From Bacteroidetes bacterium 4572_114 (GTDB lineage: Bacteria; Bacteroidota; Bacteroidia; Bacteroidales; 4484-276), in contig NIVA01000173.1 of NCBI GenBank assembly GCA_002254335.1, positions 1-5,843 of the forward strand: 5,843 bases of DNA, written 5' to 3'. The position numbers and the translations under genes were made by a program. The first letter of the stretch is position 1; each line of letters opens with the position of its first letter. Of the stretch, positions 1-4,891 are shown in pieces. The notes under the pieces were generated by a model. It was not told where the DNA came from. It made no database searches and saw only the letters and a program-made list of their open reading frames with translations.

Positions 1-86
1 CCAAATACAAAGAAAACCTGGAATGGTACAGGAAGAATCAGAAAAAGATCATCACAAACTGGATAATGCCCGAATATAACTGGTAG
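1..86 (+). CDS. C-terminal tail of an upstream gene (partial), possibly a NuoB-like subunit
   Basis: An open frame read from base 3 gives 27 residues, beginning KYKENLEWYRKNQK and ending IMPEYNW, then a TAG stop at 84-86. The other two forward frames also stop within this stretch (at about 64 and 78), so this frame is preferred only because its tail is charged, amphipathic and protein-like. The tail is too short to assign to a family. The next genes encode NuoC-like and NuoD-like subunits, and in many complex I and group 4 hydrogenase operons the gene before nuoC is nuoB. A NuoB-like small subunit is therefore a reasonable guess from gene order alone. A membrane subunit ending in the cytoplasm is an equally possible alternative. 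Confidence 0.5.
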   Translation, partial: KYKENLEWYRKNQKKIITNWIMPEYNW

Positions 87-90
87 AAAA

Positions 91-217
91 GTAAAAAGTT
101 AAGACTAAAATGTTGAGCAATGGGAAGCAGAACAAAAATCAAATCCATAACCTATAACAAATAACCTATAACAAATAACTTATAACTCATTAACTTATAA
201 CTCTTAATACATAACAA
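91..217. repeat. Spacer with 7-base-period ATAACNN repeats
   Basis: This spacer before the NuoC-like gene contains the block gtaaaaagttaag at 91-103, just after the upstream stop. From 147 to 217 it holds about ten consecutive units of consensus ATAACNN with a 7-base period (ataacct, ataacaa, ataacct, ataacaa, ataactt, ataactc and so on), with one 8-base unit near 189-196. The array ends 7 bases before the ATG at 225. A similar element occupies the spacer at 1755-1846. The sequence aacttataactcttaa at 192-207 is the exact reverse complement of 1777-1792. The function is unknown; it may be a dispersed intergenic repeat or form RNA structure between operon genes. Confidence 0.8.
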
Positions 218-224
218 ACGCAAG

Positions 225-791
225 ATGCAGGAAATAAAAGAAAATCTGATTGCGCACATAAAAGCCCGTTTTCCCGATGCAACGGAAAAAGAGTTTGACG
301 GGAACAGGCTGGATTTTACTGTTGATAAACAATGTGTTCCTTCCATATTAACCTACCTGAAAGACAGGCTCGGTTATATTCATTTGTCGCACATCACCTG
401 TGTTGACTGGTTGGAAGAAAATGAATTTGAACTCATTTTTATTGTCTGGTCGCCTGTTGAAAAAATGAAAGTATTCGTCCGGACACGAATTGACCGCAAT
501 AATCCGGTCATGACCAATATTGATATGATCTGGCGTCAAGCCAATACTTACGAACGGGAATTAAGGGAAATGTACGGTGTAGAATTTATCGGACTGGAAG
601 CTCCTGACGAATTTCTACTGGAAGACTGGGCCGGCCCGCCGCCCATGCGCCGTGATTTTGACACCGGGGTTTATGCTGACGAAACATTCTGGCACAGGCC
701 CGGAAGAGAAGATGCGCTGGATGTAAGGGAAGAAATTATTAAACGGTCGAGAGAGGAAATCCCTGATTTCGCTAAAAAATATTCAAGATAA
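225..791 (+). CDS. NuoC-like 30 kDa subunit of a complex I / Ehr-type complex
   Basis: This 188-residue protein belongs to the complex I 30 kDa family (NuoC/Nqo5; also the N-terminal part of HycE and MbhK/MbxK-like subunits). It is a peripheral, cofactor-free subunit that packs against the NuoD-like large subunit on the cytoplasmic side. The family signature is clear: YERELREMYGVEF at about 109-121, followed by LLEDWAGPPPMRRDF at about 131-145, matching the usual ER-E-x-x-x-M-[FY]-G pattern and the downstream DW-G-x-P-x-R-x-D(F/Y) block. The N-terminal half (about 1-100) has the expected alpha/beta pattern. About 40 residues follow the last signature, somewhat longer than minimal homologues. 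The ATG at 225 lies just after the repeat array with no obvious Shine-Dalgarno, as is usual in Bacteroidetes. Its stop overlaps the next start by one base (TAATG), suggesting translational coupling with the NuoD-like gene. The family call is firm. Assignment to true complex I instead of a hydrogenase-related complex is not, and the neighbours favour the latter. Confidence 0.9.
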   Translation: MQEIKENLIAHIKARFPDATEKEFDGNRLDFTVDKQCVPSILTYLKDRLGYIHLSHITCVDWLEENEFELIFIVWSPVEKMKVFVRTRIDRNNPVMTNIDMIWRQANTYERELREMYGVEFIGLEAPDEFLLEDWAGPPPMRRDFDTGVYADETFWHRPGREDALDVREEIIKRSREEIPDFAKKYSR

Positions 792-1474
792 TGAGAGAAA
801 AGGCTACAACATTATATCTTGGCCCTCAGCACCCGGGTATCACCGGAAATATGATGATCCGGCTGAAAGTGGAAGGCGATACAATTGTAGGTGCAACAAC
901 CGAGGTGGGTTACCTGCACAGGGCATTTGAAAAATTACAGGAGAAAAGAAACTGGTTACAAAGCTTTACAATGATGTGCCGCTTTTGTGTACCGGAAACC
1001 GACCCGATGGAAGAATCGTATGCCCGTGCAGTAGAAGCTATTGAAGGACGGGAGGTTCCTGAAAGGGCAAAATACATCCGTGTGATGGTGCTGGAGCTTG
1101 CACGTCTTGCCTCGTTTATGTTATGGTATGGAGGACAAAACGGATCACTGGGGTTATATACAATGGGTCAGTGGAGCGTTGGTGACCGAAACTATATCCT
1201 GGATTTATTCGAGGAACTGACCGGTGGACGGGTCTATCACATGTATATCTGGCCGGGTGGCGTGAGGCGTGACCTTCCGAAAGGCTGCATGGTGTTGTCG
1301 GGCCGGTACTCCGCGGTTGCGGTATCAGGAGTGATATACGAATTGATGATCCTTATGAAATTTACGATAAGCTTGATTTTGAAGTGCCCACAAGCGATGG
1401 TGCCGACATCTGGGCCAGGGCATTGGTACGGCGACAGGAAGCCAGGCAATCTGTCAGGATTATCAGGCAGGTGA
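791..1474 (+). CDS. NuoD-like 49 kDa / hydrogenase large-subunit-like protein, N-terminal part of a disrupted gene
   Basis: Residues 1-165 are clearly of the NuoD/Nqo4/group 4 hydrogenase large-subunit family. Visible motifs are GPQHPGITG (11-19), GYLHRAFEK (40-48), VPERAKYIRVMVLELARLAS (89-108), ILDLFEELTGGR (136-147) and PGGVRRDLPKG (155-165). GGVRRDL resembles the hydrogenase form of this block. The second His of the NuoD HPxxHG motif, a quinone contact in complex I, is Thr18 here. A CxxC pair, C63-R-F-C66, lies where [NiFe] hydrogenases carry their N-terminal ligand motif, though about three residues further from the downstream AVE block than in HycE. After residue 165 the frame runs on for 62 residues that match nothing in the family, because the true frame continues as the C-terminal fragment. 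The start at 791 is supported by the one-base overlap with nuoC and by GPQHP lying close to the N-terminus. The family usually has about 370-400 residues, so as written this is a truncated product. Confidence 0.88.
   Translation: MREKATTLYLGPQHPGITGNMMIRLKVEGDTIVGATTEVGYLHRAFEKLQEKRNWLQSFTMMCRFCVPETDPMEESYARAVEAIEGREVPERAKYIRVMVLELARLASFMLWYGGQNGSLGLYTMGQWSVGDRNYILDLFEELTGGRVYHMYIWPGGVRRDLPKGCMVLSGRYSAVAVSGVIYELMILMKFTISLILKCPQAMVPTSGPGHWYGDRKPGNLSGLSGR
1276..1300 (+). other. Deletion/frameshift junction inside the NuoD-like gene
   Basis: Left of about 1285 the NuoD-like homology is in the frame of the ATG at 791 (...GGVRRDLPKG). Right of about 1285 it continues in the frame two bases on (LHGVVGPVLRGCGI...). 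In family members these two blocks are separated by roughly 45-55 residues (a helix-rich stretch ending in a KGVG-like motif). Here they are directly adjacent, so about 135-165 bases are missing in addition to the frame change. An internal deletion not divisible by three explains both facts. The missing length is estimated from recalled homologues, not from an alignment. Confidence 0.75.
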
Positions 1475-1758
1475 TTGATATGATGCCGGGTGGCTCCTTT
1501 TATAATAAAATCCCGAACCCGCAGAAATGGACCATCCCGAAAGGAGATGCTTATGTCCGTACCGAATCGGTTCGCGGTGAGATTGGAATGTATATCGCCA
1601 GCGACGGCGGAACCAATCCCCGCAGGGTGCACCTTCGGGGGGCTGCTTATGTGCATGCTGTCACGCTCCTTGAAGATGTTTTGATTGGTGAAAATATTGC
1701 TGATGTTTCAGCTATTATGAATAGTCTGGGAACTTGTCCCCCGGAAATTGAAAGGTAA
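1384..1758 (+). CDS. NuoD-like subunit, C-terminal fragment of the disrupted gene
   Basis: This is the rest of the NuoD-like subunit in a different frame. An open reading frame could begin with GTG at 1384, but family homology begins about 100 bases earlier, near 1285. There the same frame reads GPVLRGCGIRSD and then DPYEIYDKLDFEVP, typical NuoD blocks, so 1384 is not a natural start. Further blocks are VRIIRQVIDM, PKGDAYVRTESVRGEIGMYI and SDGGTNPRRVHLR. The end reads ADVSAIMNSLGTCPPEIER, which aligns without gaps to the NuoD ending (..GSLDIVFGEVDR type) and to the hydrogenase ending (..SxDPCxxCT-[DE]-R). In that alignment the Cys of GTCPPE falls on the first Cys of the hydrogenase C-terminal CxxC, and Glu falls on the second. 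Independent translation of this fragment is doubtful; it should be read as the second half of a broken or mis-assembled gene. Confidence 0.85.
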   Translation: MPTSDGADIWARALVRRQEARQSVRIIRQVIDMMPGGSFYNKIPNPQKWTIPKGDAYVRTESVRGEIGMYIASDGGTNPRRVHLRGAAYVHAVTLLEDVLIGENIADVSAIMNSLGTCPPEIER

Positions 1759-1846
1759 AAAGTTAAGAGTTATAGGTTAAGAGTTATAAGTTGAAAAATA
1801 TTCGCTGACAAATAACAAATAACATATAACGTATAACATATAACAA
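1755..1846. repeat. Second 7-base-period repeat spacer, with inverted arms
   Basis: This spacer, between the NuoD-like fragment and the ferredoxin-oxidoreductase fusion, starts with the same 13-base block gtaaaaagttaag (1755-1767, overlapping the TAA stop) as the spacer at 91. The left arm, 1761-1795, is built of 7-base units (agttaag, agttata, ggttaag, agttata, agttgaa). The right arm, 1812-1846, is built of ataacaa, ataacat, ataacgt, ataacat, ataacaa, which are reverse-complement-type units. The arms could pair (GTTAT with ATAAC) in several registers, giving an AT-rich stem around a loop at about 1796-1811. The array ends 7 bases before the ATG at 1854. The role is unknown; an intra-operon RNA structure or a small dispersed element is possible. 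Confidence 0.8.
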
Positions 1847-1853
1847 CAAAAAT

Positions 1854-3641
1854 ATGAGTTTTTTTGATTTAAAAGGTACACTAAAACCGCTTACTGCCCT
1901 CAAACAGTTTGGCAAAAAGCCCCATACCATTGAGTTTCCTAAAGTTTCGCCGGAAACTGCCGGGCGTTACCGGGGCTTACATTATAACGACCTTGAAGCT
2001 TGTATCGGTTGCGGTAACTGTTCTACCATATGCCAGAATGCTGCCATTGATATGATAAACCTTGAGGGAATAGAAGGTAAAAAAGGCGACTCAGGTCTGC
2101 GTCCGCGTGTTGACAATGGCCGTTGTTGCTGGTGTGCACTGTGTGTGGAAGTTTGCCCGACAGGAAGCCTGAGCCTTACAAAAGACTATCTGTATGTCAG
2201 CGACGACCCGGACTCCTTCCTATGGATTCCGGGCCTTGACAACCCTGAAGGTAAGAATGTCCTGTCGTTTACCAGTGACGAAAGTTCGCTGAATGATTTT
2301 AACCGTATCCCCATGCCCGAACTTGAAGGGATGGAACGCGTTAAATCATTTGCCGAAGTGGTGCTTGGTTATAACGAAGAGATGGCACGTGCAGAGGCAA
2401 GCCGATGTATCAGTTGCGGCCTTTGTACCGAAGCCTGCCCCGACCACATGCATATTCCCGAATACATCAATGCTATTGCTGCAGGCAATGATAAAGATGC
2501 TGTCAGGATTATCTATGATAACAATCCATTGCCGGAAATGTGCGGTAAAGTTTGTACACGCCGTTGTGAAGAGGTTTGTGCCATTGCAACCCGCGGCGAT
2601 GCGATTGCAATCAGGTGGCTGAAACGTTATGCAACCGAAACAGCGCAAACAGCCGATATTACTTATGAAATTGTAAATCCCGAAATAAAAGAACCCAACG
2701 GATATAAAGTAGGTATTGTCGGTGCCGGCCCGTCAGGCCTTACCGCAGCTTATTACCTTGCCCTGCGTGGTTTTGATGTTACAATTTACGAGGCCAACGC
2801 TAAAGCCGGTGGTGCTACCATGTATGGTATTCCAAAATACCGCTTCCCCATCGAAAGCCTGGATAAACAGATTGAATATATCGAAAAAATAGGAGTGAAA
2901 ATTCATTACAATACAAAAGTAGGTGTGGATATTTCTTTCGATAAAATTTACAAGGAAAACGATGCCGTGTTTATGGGTGTAGGTTTCCCAAAAGCCTGGA
3001 CGCTTGGTATTGACGGAGAAGATGCTAAAGGTTCTATGCAGGCCGTGAATTATCTGCATGAAGTCAATGCCGGTGAAAAGGTTGAAATCGGTGATAAGGT
3101 GGCTGTGATCGGTGGTGGTAACGTGGCAATTGATGCTGCACGGGTTGCCCGTCGTTTTGGTGCGGACGTTACCATTCTTTACCGTCGCCGTGTGCAGGAT
3201 ATGCCGGCCGACTGGGAGGAAATTGAAGGCGCTGAAGACGAAGGTGTGAAAATCGTACCGCAAGCCATCCCGATTAAGGTTCATACCGACAAAAAAGGTA
3301 ATGTCACTGCCATTGAATACCTGATGGCTGAGATGGTTCCTGACGAAAAAGGCGGACGCCCCAAACCGGTTGCCATTGAAGGAAGTAACAAAACACTTGA
3401 AATTACAGCTTTGATGGGAGCCATAGGCCAACAGGGTGATTATAGCTTCCTCGAAGGTGAATATGAAGAAAAAATAAAAGTGGAACGCGGCCGGTTTATA
3501 GTAAATGAAAAGCAACAAACAACCGACCCGAAAGTATTTGCAGGTGGTGATGCCGTAAACAGGACTGCCGATGCAATCAGCGCAATTGCCGATGGTTTCA
3601 GGGCTTGTAAAGCCATTGATGAAATACTGGTAAAAAAATAG
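1854..3641 (+). CDS. NuoI-like ferredoxin fused to GltD/Nfn-like FAD-dependent NAD(P)H oxidoreductase
   Basis: This 595-residue multidomain redox protein has a first section (about 45-110) that is an 8Fe ferredoxin like NuoI. It carries CIGCGNCSTIC (C50, C53, C56, C60) and CxxCALCVEVCP (C91, C94, C97, C101), enough for two [4Fe-4S] clusters. After a linker, residues about 160-260 resemble the N-terminal FeS domain of GltD/NfnL/dihydropyrimidine dehydrogenase, with CISCGLCTEACP (C185-C195) and MCGKVCTRRCEEVC (C230, C234, C238, C242). An FAD-binding Rossmann fold follows with GAGPSG (290-295) and acidic E313. Next comes an NAD(P)-binding fold with IGGGNVAIDAAR (419-430) and YRRR (443-446), whose arginines favour NADPH in this family. 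The C-terminal FAD motif is FAGGDAV (562-568). No signal peptide or membrane segment is seen, so it should be cytoplasmic. Placed directly after NuoC/NuoD-like genes, it is likely the electron input/output module, passing electrons between NAD(P)H and the NuoB-C-D core through FeS clusters. The physiological direction and NADH versus NADPH preference are inferred, not shown. Confidence 0.92.
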   Translation: MSFFDLKGTLKPLTALKQFGKKPHTIEFPKVSPETAGRYRGLHYNDLEACIGCGNCSTICQNAAIDMINLEGIEGKKGDSGLRPRVDNGRCCWCALCVEVCPTGSLSLTKDYLYVSDDPDSFLWIPGLDNPEGKNVLSFTSDESSLNDFNRIPMPELEGMERVKSFAEVVLGYNEEMARAEASRCISCGLCTEACPDHMHIPEYINAIAAGNDKDAVRIIYDNNPLPEMCGKVCTRRCEEVCAIATRGDAIAIRWLKRYATETAQTADITYEIVNPEIKEPNGYKVGIVGAGPSGLTAAYYLALRGFDVTIYEANAKAGGATMYGIPKYRFPIESLDKQIEYIEKIGVKIHYNTKVGVDISFDKIYKENDAVFMGVGFPKAWTLGIDGEDAKGSMQAVNYLHEVNAGEKVEIGDKVAVIGGGNVAIDAARVARRFGADVTILYRRRVQDMPADWEEIEGAEDEGVKIVPQAIPIKVHTDKKGNVTAIEYLMAEMVPDEKGGRPKPVAIEGSNKTLEITALMGAIGQQGDYSFLEGEYEEKIKVERGRFIVNEKQQTTDPKVFAGGDAVNRTADAISAIADGFRACKAIDEILVKK

Positions 3642-3660
3642 TTGCATCATAAAATGCAAC
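3641..3660 (+). terminator. Hairpin overlapping the stop codon of the fusion gene
   Basis: A perfect 7-bp inverted repeat, gttgcat / atgcaac, with a 6-base loop begins on the last base of the TAG stop codon. It sits at the 3' end of the redox operon, where a terminator or RNA-stabilising hairpin is expected. There is no T-run directly after it (ccggtaaattt follows), so it is not a classic intrinsic terminator. Transcription could continue into the small gene at 3714. Confidence 0.45.
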
Positions 3661-3713
3661 CCGGTAAATTTAAAATTCTGATATTTGCATCTTTTTAATT
3701 TAAATTATAAAAG

Positions 3714-3899
3714 ATGACTGAAGAAACTAACAAAGCATGCATGTTTTGCAACCGGACTGAAAACGAAATCCCGTTGGTACAGGTGGATTTTAAATCAATG
3801 AGATACTGGATCTGCCCGCAGCATATCCCTGTACTTATTCATGACCCTCAAAAGTTAACAGGAATACTTCCTGATGCTGAAAATATGGAAGCCGGTTGA
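3714..3899 (+). CDS. Small CxxC...CxxH probable zinc-binding protein (61 aa), function unknown
   Basis: This is a 61-residue protein with C9-M-F-C12 and C34-P-Q-H37 separated by 21 residues, a spacing suited to one zinc ion in a small treble-clef or ribbon fold. The second pair is followed by a helix-like stretch, HIPVLIHDPQKL. The layout loosely recalls the ClpX-type N-terminal zinc domain (CxxC, about 20 residues, CxxC), but with His as the last ligand and no ATPase attached. No signal peptide or membrane segment is visible, so it is probably cytoplasmic. It lies 72 bases after the fusion gene on the same strand, with a hairpin between them, so it may be co-transcribed or independent. The ATG at 3714 is the only sensible start, and regular coding composition together with the paired metal motif argue that it is a real gene. 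I do not recognise a named family. Confidence 0.72.
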   Translation: MTEETNKACMFCNRTENEIPLVQVDFKSMRYWICPQHIPVLIHDPQKLTGILPDAENMEAG

Positions 3900-4040
3900 T
3901 AAATCCATGCTTCATAATAAATAGTTATCCAATTTAACTTCAAAATGAGCCTCATTATTTGGGGTGAAATTTTGAAATATAAATTGTTAATGCCGATAGA
4001 CAAATGAAGAGGTTTATTAATCGAACTGAAAATAAAGCTC

Positions 4041-4058
4041 ATCCGATAGCTATCGGAT
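4041..4058. terminator. Perfect 18-base palindrome in a convergent gene spacer
   Basis: The sequence atccgatagctatcggat is identical to its own reverse complement. It lies between the ends of the + strand zinc-protein gene (3899) and the - strand secreted-protein gene (4132), where a bidirectional terminator would be expected. It could form a short hairpin in RNA from either strand. No T-run flanks it, and a perfect centre leaves no loop without opening base pairs, so a protein-binding or dispersed-repeat role is also possible. Confidence 0.45.
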
Positions 4059-4068
4059 TCATTTGCTA

Positions 4069-4085
4069 ATCGGTATTATACCGAT
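4069..4085. terminator. Second near-perfect palindrome (8-bp arms, 1-base centre)
   Basis: The arms atcggtat and ataccgat flank a single central base, 10 bases after the palindrome at 4041-4058. Both share the CGAT/ATCGG core. As an RNA hairpin it lies 47 bases past the stop of the - strand gene ending at 4132 and about 170 bases past the + strand gene. It may work with its neighbour as a two-way terminator, or the pair may be a paired operator or repeat. No T-run supports a classic intrinsic terminator. Confidence 0.4.
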
Positions 4086-4131
4086 CATTGACGAATTCAA
4101 ACCAAATCCAGGTCGGTAATGTCTTTTATAT

Positions 4132-4809
4132 TTATCTTCCTCTTAAGGAAAAATTATCAAAATCGGAAACTGCATCGGCTTTGGTCCAAAAACCGGTTTT
4201 GCCGGCTTTTGTGAAAGTATCATCCTTTCCGGTTATCAGTTTTTCTCCGTTGAGAAAACAGCTTGTTTCATTACCGGTCATAATAACTTTTATGTTAAAC
4301 CATGATCCTTTCGGAACGGTTGCATCGGCTGATTCAAGCTGTATACGCCTTCCGTTCAGAACCTTGTAAAACCTGAAATTATCTTCAAGCGGGTTGAAAC
4401 GTACAATGTAATAATTCTTGTTGTCAGCATAACGCCATACCAGTCCCCCTCCCTGATCTTCATTACCCGAATTGGCTCTGATATCAACCGATAATTCAAC
4501 ATCTTTCATTATTGCCCCGTCAAATACGGCAATATTAAAATCCATCCCTCTATTTTCTGCTGTTTGGGCCAGCACTTTGTTCTCTCCGTCCTGTTTCACC
4601 TCCCAGTTGCCTGATTCATTTGTCCATCCATCAGGTATGCTTCCGGATTTTTGTGATTCAAAGCTGAACAAGGTGTCATTTGAAATTCCTGCGGCATTTG
4701 AAGCGGAAAGTTCGCTTTTTTTCAAACCTTCTGTCTGTGCCGATACTGCAGCAACAATTGTCAGGACAATTGCAGGTAGCAGGATAAAAAATTTTGCAAA
4801 AGTTTTCAT
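4132..4809 (-). CDS. Secreted concanavalin-like (DUF1080/LamG-type) domain protein
   Basis: This 225-residue protein has a clear Sec signal peptide: K2 and K6, then a hydrophobic run FFILLPAIVLTIVAA, and a likely cleavage at AVSA|QTEG after residue 24. There is no lipobox Cys, so it is probably periplasmic or secreted and not a lipoprotein. Residues about 46-225 form one beta-rich domain with the look of the concanavalin-like families annotated as DUF1080/3-keto-disaccharide hydrolase or LamG. Recognisable blocks are GSIPDGWTNESGNWEV, GGGLVWRYADNKNYYIVRFNP (about 120-140), a GSWFNIKVIMTGN strand pair, CFLNGEKLI and the closing GKTGFWTKADAVSDFDNF. These domains usually bind carbohydrate or other ligands; I see no convincing catalytic residues, so enzymatic activity should not be assumed. 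It lies 82 bases downstream of the RND gene on the same strand, with no evidence of functional linkage. The start is well placed by the signal peptide. Confidence 0.82.
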   Translation of the reverse strand: MKTFAKFFILLPAIVLTIVAAVSAQTEGLKKSELSASNAAGISNDTLFSFESQKSGSIPDGWTNESGNWEVKQDGENKVLAQTAENRGMDFNIAVFDGAIMKDVELSVDIRANSGNEDQGGGLVWRYADNKNYYIVRFNPLEDNFRFYKVLNGRRIQLESADATVPKGSWFNIKVIMTGNETSCFLNGEKLITGKDDTFTKAGKTGFWTKADAVSDFDNFSLRGR

Positions 4810-4891
4810 TTTTATAAATTTTAAGATTCAGCAAATAACATTTTCAATTCAGAACAAAAAAGAACCGATTATCTTTCCGAAAACAGTAATT

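Noticed and set aside
147..217. CRISPR array or replication iterons
   Set aside because: The units are 7 bases, contiguous and AT-only-like, with no unique spacers. No cas, rep or DnaA-box context is present, and a matching element sits inside the same operon.
1270..1300. Programmed ribosomal frameshift in the NuoD-like gene
   Set aside because: A frameshift alone would keep all conserved residues, but about 45-55 family residues are missing between the two halves. No convincing slippery heptamer with a downstream structure was seen.
2733..3659. Long 308-codon open frame on the - strand opposite the fusion gene
   Set aside because: It is rich in Phe, His, Asn and Ile with no domain-like pattern. 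It lies wholly against a well-supported coding gene, so it is a codon-bias shadow.
3680..3687. Possible Bacteroidetes -7 promoter box (gatatttg, one mismatch to TAnnTTTG) before the zinc-protein gene
   Set aside because: No TTG/TTTG -33 element is found at about 19-21 bases upstream, so the match is too weak to call.
3944..3956. Short inverted repeat aatgag-c-ctcatt after the zinc-protein gene as a terminator
   Set aside because: It has a 6-bp AT-rich stem with a 1-base centre and only a short T stretch after it, which is within chance for this composition.
4088..4369. 93-codon + strand open frame within the secreted-protein gene
   Set aside because: It is antisense to a gene with a signal peptide and recognisable domain, and it has no start context or motifs of its own.
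4810..4891. Promoter for the secreted-protein gene on the - strand
   Set aside because: A TATTTG and an upstream TTTG occur on the - strand, but their spacing and sequence fit the TTTG / TAnnTTTG consensus poorly in this AT-rich spacer.
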